Source: Nicotiana tabacum (Eukaryota; Streptophyta; Magnoliopsida; Solanales; Solanaceae). From it: a stretch of 64,000 nucleotides of DNA. A program made the translations under genes and the position numbers. A model generated the notes under the pieces. That model had not been told where the DNA came from, did not search any database, and saw only the letters and a list, made by a program, of their open reading frames with translations. Positions within the stretch are counted from its first letter, which is position 1. Each line of letters opens with the position of its first letter. Shown here piece by piece: positions 32,357-44,055 of the stretch. The DNA is taken from the NCBI RefSeq assembly GCF_000715075.1, contig NC_134101.1:198668103-198732102 (forward strand), written 5' to 3'.

Positions 32357-34023
32357 CACGACTCCCTCCAAACTGGAAGAGGAGTAGCTTCCCAATTGCT
32401 GATGTTAGCATGTGGTCCGATGTACTGTATGTCTGCTCTGCTTGACCCTTCCCCGGCCTCAACCATGTTTACTTCAGCAAATACTTTCTCAAACACCTTA
32501 TCCAAATTCCCATCCGCCTCAATTAACGAACCTGACATCTTTGCCAATGACTGTTTCTTAATACTCGGTCTGACGAAGGACCTGGACAATCGAGGAATTG
32601 GTTTAGGGAGCACCCAAGATTTCTTTTTCAATTTACGGGCCTTTCTGATATCTGCCGTTGTTGGTTTGAACCCTAACCCGAAGGTGTCTAGATTTTTGGG
32701 CAAAGACACAGGTTGAGTAATGCCCTGCAGTTCAACCCCCAAACCCTTCCCGGGCACGAACCCGTTATTCAATATTTCTGACACTACCATGACGGTCGCA
32801 GCTGACACCCTGGGACATGCCATGCTTTTACCCTAAGGCACCCTGCTCACCGGAACCGTGTCGAGGATCTGATACACCCATGGCCCCTTATCATCTTCGG
32901 TCTCTATAAAGGGTACAATGGCATCATTCATGGCGCATGTGGGATCTTCCCCATGTAACACAATTTCTTGTCTGTCCCACTCGAATTTGATCATTTGGTG
33001 CAGTGTGGAGGGCACGACTTTTGCCGCATGAATCCACGGTCGACCCAACAAAAGATTATAGGATACTGCAGCATCCAACACCTGAAATTCCATCGTGAAC
33101 TCGACTGGGCCAATAGTCAATTCGAGTACAATATCCCCTACCGTGTTTGTTCCCCCTCCATCGAACCCTCGAACACAAATGCTATTTTTGCGAATTCTAT
33201 CCTCATCAATCTTTAACTTGTTCAATGTGGATAACGTGCAAATATTAGCGCTCGACCCGTTATCGATTAGTGCCCGAGTAACCATTGAACCTTCACATTT
33301 GACCGTCAAATAGAGAGCCTTGTTGTATTTTGTGCCTTCCATAGGCAATTCATCATCAGAAAATGCTACCCTGTTCACTTCAAAGATCTTGTTGGCAATT
33401 GTCTCTAAATGGTTTACTGAAATTTTGTCAGGCACATGAGCCTCATTCAATATCTTCATTAAAGCTCGGCAATGCTCATCGGAGTGAATTAATAATGACA
33501 ACAACGAGATTTGGGCCGGTGTTTTTCTCAGTTGTTCAACAATGGAATAATCTTGTACCTTCATCCTTTTCAGAAACTCTTCTGCCTCTTTTTCCGTTAC
33601 AGCTTTTTTAACTGGCACTGGATTGTCTTTTGCGCCTTTAACTTTTCTCAACTCTTCGGGGGTGAAACAACGTCCCGACCGGGTCAGTCCCTGTGCTTCA
33701 CAACTTTCTTCCTCAATTTCCTTTCCTTTGTATGTCACCACTACCTTGTCATATTTCCAGGGTACGGCTTTGCTATCAACCATGGGTAACTGGACTACCG
33801 GTTTTATGACAACCGATTCTACATAGGCTCCCTTCACAACTACCACGGGCGCGGATACTGACCTTGGTACCACTATCTTGACTGGCTCCTGCTTTTTCTC
33901 GGCCACAAACGGTCCCTTTCCCATTACTAGCACTGGCTTGTCTTTTATTGCTTTTAACTGAACCACTGGCCTTGCACTCACTGTCTTTTCTTTGGTTTCC
34001 GTAGAACGAATCACCATAACCAC
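32357..34023 (-). pseudogene. Element C protease region
   Basis: A frame of 396 codons (34023-32833) holds a spacer of short Val/Lys-rich repeats, then conserved SGRCFTPEELRK, EEAEEFLKRMKVQDYSIVEQLRKTPAQISLLSLL and the protease ALIDNGSSANICTLSTL with LLLGRPWIHA. A single stop (near 32833) separates it from 32823-32357, which has a Gly-rich G-patch-like stretch (EILNNGFVPGKGLGVELQGI). The frame ends at the predicted intron. It acts on the gag-pol precursor. It connects to gag through a frameshift at about 34020. Confidence 0.88.
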
Positions 34024-35933
34024 CTGCGAAGGTTTCTTAGGCTCTGCCCCTTATGTATCAGTTCGATCATGTTGGCCTCATAATGCGCTGGTAACGGATT
34101 TTGATTGATGTTCGGGGCCTCTGGAGCCTGTACCTCAATACGGCGATTATCAATGAGCTCTTGGATTGTGTTTTTCAACTTCCAACATTTTTCAGTATCG
34201 TGCCCCGGCATCCCTGAGCAATACTCGCAGCTAACAGAGTGGTCCAGGTTTCTGGGAAGAGGATTTGGTGCTTTGGATTCAACTGGGGTCAGCATCCCCA
34301 ACTGTTTCAATCTATGGAAGAGAGAAGTGTAAGATTCTCCCAGCGGAGTAAATGTTTTTTTGTTTGGGGCCTTCTCATTTCTAAAAGCTTGGTTTGGGCG
34401 GAAGCTGGTTCCTGGTCTGTTAGCCCTAGGAGGTGGATAGGTGTTTTGTGGGTGTGGCTGTGTATTTTGGGGACTTGGTGTACGCCATTGCGAGTGCACT
34501 GGGGGTTGAGTGTAGGTTTGGGAGTGGTGAATAGAAAAGTGTGGTTCTGGTGGTGGATAATAGTGTTGCGGTGGACCATATGGGGTATATTGATAGTTTG
34601 GGTGGTGGGGTCTGGGTTGGTTGTAGTAGAGTGGACGATTATTGTGCCTGGACCAAATATTAGCTTCAACTGTAGCAACTTCTTCTTTCTTCTTCTTCCC
34701 TAGCACACCACCAGTACCGCTTTGGATGGCCTGGGTGGTTGCTTTCAACGCAGAATAGCTCAAGATCTTGTTAGATTTCAATCCTTCTTCAATCATGGCT
34801 CCCATCTTTACCACTTCATTAAACGACTTCCCGACAGATGTCACTAGATGACCAAAATAGGTAGGTTCCAATGTTTGCAAGAAGTAATCTACCATCTCAC
34901 TCTCCCGCATGGGAGGATCAACCCTTGCAGCTTGTTCCCTCCAGCGGAAACCAAACTCTCTAAAACTTTCCCCAGGCTTCTTTTCTAGTTTCAACAATGA
35001 CAGACGATCAGGGACTATCTCGAGGTTATATTGGAAATGGCCAATGAATGCCTGGGCCAAATCATCCCATGTATACCATCGGCCGGGGTCTTGCCTCGTG
35101 TACCATTCTAGTGCTGACCCGCTCAGGCTTTGCCCGAAATATGCTATCAACAACTCATCTTTTCCCCCGACCCCTCTCATTTTGCTACAGAAACCACGCA
35201 GATGGGCTACTGGGTCACCGTGCCCCTCATATAAGTCAAACTTCGGCATTTTAAACCCCGCAGGCAACTATACATCAGGAAAAGGGCACAAATCTTTGTA
35301 TGCGACACTAACTTGGTTTCCTAAACCATGCATGTTCCTGAAGGATTGCTCCAGGCTTTTGACTTTACGAATCACCTCCTCTTGTTCTGCATTCTTAACC
35401 GGTTTCTCAACTTCTCCCGGGATTTCAAAATGGGGAGAGGAGGTATATGGCTCAGGCGCTTTGAAAGTGGGTTCGAGAGGGCAATATTGGGTGTCGTGGG
35501 CTTGGAATAGCGGCTCACTGGATGATCTATGTAATGGAGCTGGGGGAGGTGCCACAAAGACGGGAACCATGGGTGGTGGAGGGTTTTGTTTAGAGGGTGG
35601 AGCTGGGGGAGCGTATGACGTGGTACCATAACCCTGGGCCTGATAAGGGAAAGCTGAAGATGCGTGGGGAGTGATAGGCTCCTGAGCTTGAGCCAAGGGT
35701 GGGATGTAAGATGGGTTGGCAGGATATAGTGGTGTTGGGTGTCCCTGCGACCATGCCTGATGCATTTCAGCCATTTGTGCTTTTAATTTCCTCATCTCTT
35801 CTTTCATAGCACCCACATCTGTTACCTCAACCTCATTCGAAGGGTCTACGATGCTGATTTCCGAATCCTGCCCTGTCATTTTTACTTGATCTTTCGACCG
35901 GGTGTTGTATGGATGAGTTGCCAGAATTGCCAA
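34011..35933 (-). pseudogene. Element C gag (one nonsense codon)
   Basis: The 221-codon 5' part (ILATHPYNTRSK, a Lys/Glu helix MKEEMRKLKAQMAEMHQAW, then a Pro-rich linker) and the 418-codon 3' part (35267-34011) share a frame, separated only by TAG where CAG is expected (PDV-stop-LPAGFKMPKF). The capsid core holds MPKFDLYEGHGDPVAHL, LSGSALEWYTRQD, FREFGFRWREQAARV and PTYFGHLVTSVGKSFNEVVKMGA. The nucleocapsid knuckle is CEYCSGMPGHDTEKC. The first in-frame ATG is at 35879, but the conserved ILATHPY segment lies before it, after a stop. An upstream exon or a non-ATG start is therefore possible, as in Element B. Confidence 0.9.
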
Positions 35934-36243
35934 TCAATTAACCACCTGCCTGGTATCACACATTTAGACAACCACTTTGTTAGCGATTAGGTCTTAACAT
36001 ATTTAACAACCACACGTTGGCATGAATGCACTTATACAGTTATTCCTTTCTATTATGCGTTTGCCCGATTGCATGCGTCATCCCGGCATTTCATTCCTTG
36101 TTTCATTTTTCTTCTCCTCGCCTTATCCCTCTCTTGTGCTTTTTCTTTTCTCTCTCTTGTTTTTCCGCTCTTTTCTTTCTTTCTATTTTTCTTGGTTTTC
36201 CTTATATTTTCCTTTTCATTCTTTTTGTTTTCTTTTCGGTTAT

Positions 36244-36310
36244 GGTCGAATCTTATGGAGATTGCCTATGTATCATTACCCCGCACGAATCAAACCAAGC
36301 GTAGTTCATG
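36244..36310 (-). repeat. Inter-ORF module between ORF1 and gag, Element C
   Basis: In sense: GAACTACGCTTGGTTTGATTCG...GATACATAGGCAATCTCCATAAGATTCGACC. It is followed in sense by a purine tract (36090-36240; pyrimidine on the plus strand), as in Element B after 5768. Three plus-strand ORFs over this tract (36022-36360) are compositional. Confidence 0.7.
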
Positions 36311-36522
36311 AAGATAAATGTAAAAATAAGGGTGGAAATAAAATGCTCAACTTCCATTAATAAACAGACTCTTACAAACTCGACATCTTTTGTTTTGGAA
36401 AGAAACTAACAAACGCAATCTGAAAGCAAACAAAAACTCTAAGCTTGCAAACATACTCAATCCAGAAAGATAACGGACGTACAAAAGACTGACTCGAAAT
36501 GGTAGACACTCACAGACACGGA

Positions 36523-38037
36523 CTATGCATATTCTAGTGCTTCAAACTTAGGTATCCGTGGGGCGTCGTTCGGCCTCGCTGCGGGTCTAGGATCCAAATC
36601 CCTTTCAAGCTGCTCTAACTCATTCATGGTTCGCTTCACATAGATCATCACTGCTGAGATAAAAGTAGTACGGGTCATGTCTTCACAAACCCGGCATCTC
36701 CTGACAATAGCATGAGCAATGGCTCTAATCCTGTCTTTTGTTTGCTTCTTTTCTATGAGCAAGCGTCTTATCTGATCGCTGCACGTCTTTAAAGCTCGGG
36801 AGTCTTGCAAGTGCTGGTCTTGCAGCTGTTGCACTTCTGCCTTCATTTGGGCTAACAAGTTGTAACAATGTCCGCTTTCAGTTTCAAAGTCTCTAGCCTG
36901 CCTAACCGCTTTACCTTCAAGGGCAACTACTTTTCTCTTTAAATTGGCAACAATTTTCTCATTGTCCTTTTTCAACTGATTCAAGTATTGGCGACGCTCT
37001 TTGGTTTTTGTCGCCCACTGTGCTTTAAGTTCTGCCATGACGTTTTCAGCTTTTCCTAGCTCATCCCGCCATTCTCTGACTTCGCCTTCCAATCTTTTTA
37101 CCAATTGTTCATCTGATCGGCTCCTCGGTTGCTTATCGATGGTTATCTTCAACTGTCGGATTTGGGCCTTAAGAGCGTCATTTTCTCTGGCTAGTCTATT
37201 CTTTTCACCTTGATCCTCGGCAACCTGTACACTATTCTCGAATTTCAGACTCTCGACTTGTTGCTTTAATTTACCAATCTCAACTCGATAACTGAGAGCG
37301 CGGGCACAAATGCTCAATCATCCACATTTGTAACAATAAGTTACATCCCTCAAAAAATTTGCCCCCAGCTTTGCACGCAGTGAGAGCTCTGAAGATATCA
37401 GCCACAATCATAGGTGCTAAAGTGCTTTTCCCCATGGTTTGCAAAGTACTGACGACGCATGCTACTTTCAAATCAATATTACCATCTTTCCTTGGGAATA
37501 TTACGAAACCCAAAAAAGCTACCATAAATGCCACTCGCCTGTGTTTCTCCCATTTTTGTCGGCTATTTCTGCTGCAAAGCTTAAAGTCTGGATTATTGAA
37601 CCCGCCCACATGGCCATATCTATCATACACGAAGCGGAAACTACAGAAACCCTTTGCAAAATCTGAGTGATGAACTGTCCGGGGTACTTTCAAGGAATCC
37701 AGGAATCGATGTATGGTAATGGCCCTAGGAGCAATCAAGTATTTGAATCTCAATGGAGATTGGTCACTTCCAATGTACCCCGCTATTTCCTCTATTGTTG
37801 GGGTGAGTTCAAAGTCTGAAAAATGAAACACATTATGTGCCGAATCCCAATGGGCGACCAATGCCCTGATGATATCCCCCGAGGCTGAATGTCTAATAAA
37901 TCCGGAAGGTCTTTCAAATATTTTCTCACTTCGTCTTGCCCTTCTTTGCCCAAATCATTCCACCACAATTGCAGCTCAAAAGGGATTTTGGTCATTATTG
38001 AAAAAGACTCATTTATTGTCGTGCTCATCCTGCACAT
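36523..38037 (-). pseudogene. Element C ORF1: plant-mobile-domain-like protein with coiled-coil tail
   Basis: Three overlapping minus-strand frames read as one protein of about 500 residues with two frameshifts (near 37850 and 37300). The start ATG at 38037 gives MCRMSTTINESFSIM. The middle frame (37861-37280) has VFHFSDFELTPTIEEIAGYIG, FVIFPRKDGNIDL and LAPMIVADIFRAL, then FFEGCNLLLQMWMIEHLCP. This order of motifs resembles the plant mobile domain (aminotransferase-like, PMD) seen in plant transposon and MAIN-type proteins. The last frame (37317-36523) is a long heptad-rich coiled coil (KLKQQVESLKFE... through LEQLERDLD). Ogre elements carry an ORF1 of unknown function at this position. The PMD assignment is my reading of motifs, not a search result. 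Confidence 0.72.
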
Positions 38038-38164
38038 TTATTAAAGAGTTTAAGCAAAAGAAATTTTTTATTTAACTCCAAAAACTACTATCTATATTAT
38101 CGACTCAAAATTAACCTTATATTTCAAATGAAGAACTCAATTCTTAATTCTAATATTTTTAGAT

Positions 38165-38575
38165 AAAAGACCCGATATTGCGACACGGCCTTCCTGCGCC
38201 TCAGGGGCGAAAATTTTAAGGCTGTGAGGGTCAAAAATCAAAATACGACCAAAGGTGGTTGTTTATGCAAAGTCAGTCCTCCGGTGCCCCGTTTGGGAAT
38301 ATTTGGCTATTTATGACATAACAACATCACCTGACTTATTTATGACTCTTTTTTTATCATTTTTCAAATTAGGAAACTCAATATTGCAAACACGGCCTTT
38401 CAACGTCTCGGGGACGAAGATTTTTAAGGCTGTGTGGGTCAACTGGACCAAATCTTAAATATGACCCAAAAGTGGTTGTTTATGCAAAGTCAGCCTTCCG
38501 GCGTCCCCTTCGGGAACATTCGGCTATATCTTCATAAAACAGCGTCACCCGACTTCTTAGAAATTTGACATATAT
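38165..38575 (-). repeat. Direct duplication in Element C leader upstream of ORF1
   Basis: Two copies of about 200 bp (about 38168-38370 and 38375-38575) share cccgatattgcgacacggcc-like starts, the segments aaggctgtg-gggtca and gtggttgtttatgcaaagtc, and cggcgtccc-ttcgggaa. They are diverged, so the duplication is not recent. Element B lacks both. No gene is seen. Confidence 0.75.
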
Positions 38576-38724
38576 ATTTTGCTATTATTTTTTTTATTTT
38601 TTATTTTTGTAAAATGGGAAGTTGGACATCACCCGACTTATTTATGACAAAATTAAAAATCTTGACATGTTTTTTTTTTATTATTTATTTGTTTTTGGCT
38701 TCTTTTTTTTAGCAAAAGGGGGGG

Positions 38725-38790
38725 TTGGACCCGATGAGGGTTGCCTACGTATCTCACATCCGGTGAGAATCAAACTCGCGTAGTTCGGGC
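38725..38790 (-). repeat. Inter-ORF module in leader, Element C
   Basis: In sense: TGCCCGAACTACGCGAGTTTGATTC...GAGATACGTAGGCAACCCTCATCGGGTCC. It is flanked on both sides by A-rich tracts in sense. It is the first of four copies in this element. Confidence 0.7.
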
Positions 38791-39705
38791 AAATTAACCG
38801 AACTATTTTAAAACATGACTTTTTTCCATTTTTATTTTTTCCTGGCAAGACAATCTATTTTCCTTTTCTATTTTTGAAAAAGACAAAATAACTATTTTTT
38901 TTTCATTTTCAACAAACAATAAAACAATCTATTTTTCCAAAAAAAAAAAATAAAAGACTCTTTTTTTTTCTATATTTTTAGTAAAACAAAATAAAATATT
39001 TTCTTTTTTTTTTCAAAATTTCGGTAGAGTTTCGTCAGTAATTGGTCATTGATTTTTTTTCTAAAATAATCAATTAACTCCCTAACTGATATATTCTTTT
39101 TCCCCTTTTTTTTCTTTTTTTTTCTACAATTTTCCAACATTCCCGAGATTCAGAAACCGGTCAACATGCAAGTTCGAAACAAATATATGTACAGAGCAAG
39201 TAGGATGCATCAGAATGGTCTTTTCATTTGAGGTTGCTAGTCCTAGACGGACCCAACCCCTATATTGAGTCCCCTAAGTCAAATGCAACGTGATGCAAAT
39301 AAGCGTTCCTACTAGGGATCCGGCATGAAGTCACGTTATTCTATATTCAAAACCTGGGTCAGTGTACTAGACTATGTACCCGAGCGGACAACTCGAGTCG
39401 AGGAGGGGGCAACTTACCGGGAACCAAAAGGCCATCCGGCTTCGTAACTTGTCCGACCTCTTTCTTATTTCAGGGTATAACACTAACAGAATAAGGAGTC
39501 TCAACCAGTAAGCACATCCCCGGAGGTGAAGAGAGAAGGGTTCGGCACAGTTTATATATACAGTCAAATAATATCAAAGCGGTAAAAGCAACATTTAGCA
39601 CATTAGGCTCAAACATGTAAAAATCAGATAAAGCCAAATATAACAATTTATCTAAGCTCGAATCTCTAACCCCGAACCAGTGGTTCTGGGTTACCATAAA
39701 AAATA
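38791..39705 (-). other. Element C untranslated leader
   Basis: No convincing gene is seen. The region is rich in poly-T runs on the plus strand (38820-39125). Segments match the Element B leader (5380-5460 and 5340-5370 relative), such as ggatccggcatgaag and ggacccaacccctatattgagtcc. A frame of 127 codons (39470-39853) spans leader, primer-binding site and LTR, so it cannot be a normal gene. Confidence 0.7.
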
Positions 39706-39722
39706 TCCCAGCAGAGTCGCCA
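39706..39722 (-). promoter_or_regulatory. Element C primer-binding site
   Basis: In sense TGGCGACTCTGCTGGGA, four bases after the LTR end (gctc between). It equals the Element B site apart from one G. Confidence 0.8.
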
Positions 39723-39726
39723 GAGC

Positions 39727-42700
39727 TGTCACACCTCCTTTTTTCGCCCCGCGAGGGTACAAAGAGTTTTTTCCAATTAAAGGACAGTCGAAATGGGATT
39801 TGTTTATTTATTTCAGAGTCGCCACTTGGGAGATTTAGGGTGTCACAAGTCACCAGTTTAATCCCGAATCGAGGAAAAGAATGACTCTGTATTACAGTCC
39901 GCGAACCAGAAATCCAGATAAGGAATTCTGTTAACCCGGGAGAAGGTGTTAGGCATTCCCGAGTTCCGTGGTTCTAGCACGGTCGCTCAACTGTTATATT
40001 TGGCTTGACTATCTGATATAATACGTATTATAAACTTATGTGCAAATTTAACTTTTAAAAACCGCTTTTGTCATTATTTATTTTATACAAAATTGCAACG
40101 TCATGAAAACGCATCTCGAGCCACGCCACAACCAGTGCACGCGTGATTTGTTGACGCATTTTGACTTCGTCAAGATCGTGATTTGGGTTACATAAATGTA
40201 CACCCGTATTCAAGAAAATAACCTTATTAAATATGCGCCAAAATACTACGCGTTATGATATTATTAGGTAAGATCGTGAATTTTACTAAATCACCCATCT
40301 TGAAATCTAGGTATTTTCTTATATAAAAAAATAAAAAAATAAAATTGAAGGACTGCAATTTTTTGTATTATTTATATTTGTTTATTTGTTAGCGAGATCC
40401 TCCTTTATTTTATGAATACCCTTTAATGACTACATCTTTATTATTACTAAGTTTGTCCATAATTATGAAGTCAATCTCTACATACTTAAAAATAACATAT
40501 TAATTACTAATTCAAAACAAATATTAATGGAAAGTAATATTACTAAAATGATAATTACGAACAACATGGAATTGCCCAAAAAGTAAAAAAAAAAACTAAT
40601 TATCCCATAGTTGGATTAAAACATATTGTTAGTATGACTTAAGCTTATTGAAATTAATTATTTACAAATACTGAAAATAAAAAATAAAAAAAAACTTGAT
40701 TACTAAACCATATTTCTAAAAGTTAAACAATTTAAACTTAACAAACTTTGTTTTAATTCACATCATGTCCTAATACTTGATTCGCAAACTAATTCATGTT
40801 TTAACTGAAATTAACTACATGATTCCGATTAACTTAATGTTGACAAAAAACCTTATGAATAAAGAATTAATCAATTTTTGCCAAAACTAATTCAATAACG
40901 CCATTTTTTACGTTATTTCTTCTATTTTGATTATTAAACAGTTTTAATTAGTAATCCGTCTTGAATATATTTCCTAATAATCCGGTTAAGGCGTTATTTA
41001 ATATATCGCTATAACATGTCTAATTATGCCAAATGACAGTGATTGACAGAATAATAATACATGAATAATCTAAATACAATACAAAAAAAATTAAAACTAA
41101 ATTAAAAATTTAACATTCCGTTCTTCATTTCAGCTTACAAAATGCCAAAATTACAGTTGTGTACCTGGTATTGCCAATATAAGAAGAAGAAAGTCAGCCA
41201 CGCAGTAATAACAATACAACACAGCAACAAAAGTCCAATAGCAGTAACAACCCAGGAACAAAGTTTGCAAATCGGTGGAGTATTAAACTTAAAACAAAAG
41301 CTTCAAGCTTTGATGAAAAGCAATTAATTCTGATTTCAAACAATGAAAGAAAGCAAAAGATTTTTTTTTTTAGTTTTTTTTTTGAAAGTTTAAATATTTT
41401 TTCTTTCGGAATTTTCTCTCTCTTAAATGTTCAGCCCTCTTTTTTTTTCTCTCTTATTTTCTTTCTGTTCAGATTCGTTCTTTTTCTTCTGTATTCTCTC
41501 GTATCTTGTCTATTCTGATTTCAAGACTTCTTATAACCCATCCCATAAATCTTTCAATTAATTAAAATCAATACTTTTTCTCTACCCAACCCATTATCTT
41601 CCCACTTCTCCCCATTACATTAAATAAACATATCACACCACCCCATTATATTTTGTCCCCCATGCCTAACATAAAATAATACAAGATTCCCTCCACTAAA
41701 ATTTGTCTTGTCCCCCCTTTATATTAAACAACTATATCACAACCCACCCCATTTCATTTTGTCCTCCATGCTTCATATAAATAATTACAAAATGTACAAT
41801 TCCTAAGCTACCCCTCCGACCCTATTGCAAATTACTATTTTACCCCCGAAAGTACTATAAATTACCAAACTACCCATCAGCTTTAACACATCAATTAATC
41901 AAACTTAACCAAAATATAGACAATATGATTAATTTCTAACAATGTTCAAACAACAAATTTCATGAACATGATTTCTTCAACATTTCAACAACAAATCATA
42001 TGAATACAAATTGAACAACGAAGAACAACTAAAATTTGATTGAACAATATTTTAGCAACAAAAAATCCTATTTTCGGATTCAACAACAAACAAGTATATT
42101 TAGATTTCTAAATTCAATAATATTGAACTTAAAATCAACCACTCTAACAACATTACAACAAACAATTCTTATATTAAACTTAAACAAGATTATGAGACAA
42201 ATTCAAGAAATAATCATAAATGATAAACAAGAAATCAAACTATACAAAATTCGGATTCAAGATCATCCAAACAAAGTATGAACATGAATGAATCTATTTT
42301 AACACAACAAACATGACGGATTAAAACGATTAAATCAATATATTTCCTTTAACACAACTAAATTCTTTTTAGACAAATAACAAGATCGACGAATAAACAA
42401 TTATGAACTTAAGCTTGAACTTAACAATATTAACAATTTCTAACAATACATAAACACATGAAACAAATTGAAGAAATAGTTAATTAAATTTCAATTTGAA
42501 TCTAACAAACATCAAACTAACAAATATTCACTTAAACAATAATACAAACATGAAATGAATATGAAAACAACTAATTAAACTTCTATTTTGAAATCTGAAA
42601 ATTAATTTAACAAAGCACATGAACATGAACAAAACAAACATACATACGGACATTCGCCATAGACATGAACAAAACAAACATTCGCCAATTTTAGATTCGA

Positions 42701-44050
42701 AAAATATCAAAACAAAATACGGACAAAATAAAACTCAAAAAAAAAAAAGATCTACTAACCGAATCGTACAACATACATACGGACTGTTTCGACGACCCTC
42801 GACCAAAGCTCGACCACACGACGACGAACGAACTTAAGAAGCCAACTGAAGCCGCGCCGAAGCAGCAGCAGCAGTTGTCGCGACAGAAGTGAAGGAACAA
42901 GGCAGCTGGGGAAGAAGACGATGGCGGACAGCAGTAGCTCGGAGGTGACACAGAAACTGTGCACGCGTGGGGCTGCTAGAGGTCGACGACGTGACGACGG
43001 AATGGAGCAGCAGCTCGGAGCAGATGAAGCTCGGAGAAGATGAAGGTCACAGAACAGGAGTAGCTGGTCGACGACGAACTCGACGGAACAGAGCAGCAGC
43101 TCGGAGCAGATGAAGCTCGGAGAAGATGAAGCTCGCAGAACAGGAGCAGCTGGTCGACGACGTCCATGGCGAAATGGGCTGGTCGCGACGGGGTTGTTTG
43201 GACGTGACTGAGTTTGGACAATCATGGATGTTGATGGCGAAGCTTAGAGACGACGGGGATGAAGCGGGCAGCGGTGGGTTTCCTAGTTCTTTGGTTGAGG
43301 GTTTTCCGGCGATGCAACGGGGAGGTCGACGTGGATGGTGGTGACGTTGTGTTGAAGGAGACGAAGCTACTGGAGCTTAGCCATGGCAGCCATGTATGTG
43401 TGTTTTAGAGTTTGGAGAAGAAAGAAGCAAAAGTGGGGGGGGATGACTTAGGTCATTTTTAGGGTTTCTTCTTCTTTTTTTTTTGTTTGTAAAATAAGAG
43501 GGGTGTTGGGTTATGGACTGGGTCGACCCAGTTCAAAATGGACTGGGTTGTAGGGAAGATTGGGCCATTTTTTGGGCCTGTGGCTTGAAATCGAAGAAGA
43601 GGCCCAATTCCGACTTTCTTTATATTTTTGCTCTCTTTTCTTCTTTTATTTTTCTAAAACTAAATTATAAAAATACTTAAACTATTATTAAGAATTAAAT
43701 TAAGTTATAAAAGCGCAAATTAACTCCCAATAACAATTAACGCACAATTAAGTAATAATTAAGCATAAAATTGTATATTTGGACATTAAATGCTAAAAAT
43801 GCAAACGATGCCTATTTTTGTAATTTTAATTTTTGTAAAACAAATTTAATTACTAAAAATTGTAGAATTAAATCCTACATGCAAAATGCGACATATTTTT
43901 GTATTTTTTATTAATTTAGCAAATAAACACGCACAGACAAATACAAATAATTATTCAAAATATCACAAAATTTCACACCAAAGAAAAATCATTTTATTTT
44001 TGAATTTTTTGGGAGTAATTCTCATATAGGGCAAAAATCACGTGCTTACA
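39727..44050 (-). repeat. Element C LTR, right copy (5' LTR in sense, 4324 bp)
   Basis: It pairs with 20783-25121. Differences seen by eye are mostly single bases and short indels, e.g. near 24480 versus 43437, and 23141 versus 42081, where 6 bases are missing. The right copy has one extra short insertion (about 42640-42660) that duplicates 'catacggacattcgcc'-like sequence. The GC-rich repeat patch is at 42830-43350 and the palindrome at 43517-43532. No gene was accepted in it. Confidence 0.94.
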
Positions 44051-44055
44051 CATGG
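44051..44055. repeat. Target-site duplication of Element C, right copy (catgg)
   Basis: Identical to 20778-20782. Element A protease coding runs into it from the right and continues on the other side of Element C. Confidence 0.92.

Larger units (their letters stand above)
20783..44050 (-). mobile_element. Element C: Ogre/Tat-like LTR retrotransposon with ORF1
   Basis: A 23.3-kb minus-strand element. In its sense direction: LTR 44050-39727, primer-binding site 39722-39706, leader, ORF1 38037-36523, gag about 35933-34011, protease 34023-32357, intron 32356-32185, RT/RNase H 32184 to about 29960, integrase 29873-28710, spacer, two tandem-repeat arrays (27140-25620), polypurine tract 25139-25122, and LTR 25121-20783. 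The size, the long LTRs, the ORF upstream of gag and the intron before RT match the Ogre group. LTRs are nearly identical by eye, so insertion is fairly recent, yet gag, protease, RNase H, integrase and ORF1 each contain at least one stop or frameshift. It is unlikely to be autonomous. Confidence 0.94.

Noticed and set aside
34239..34703. Plus-strand ORFs antisense to Element C gag (also 34909-35631)
   Set aside because: They are shadows of the gag reading frame and have no recognisable domain.
36022..36360. Three overlapping Phe/Ser-rich plus-strand ORFs
   Set aside because: They translate a pyrimidine tract on the strand opposite to Element C; low complexity in all frames.
39470..39853. 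127-codon minus ORF across the LTR/leader boundary
   Set aside because: It spans the LTR end and primer-binding site, has no conserved domain, and is not open in Element B.
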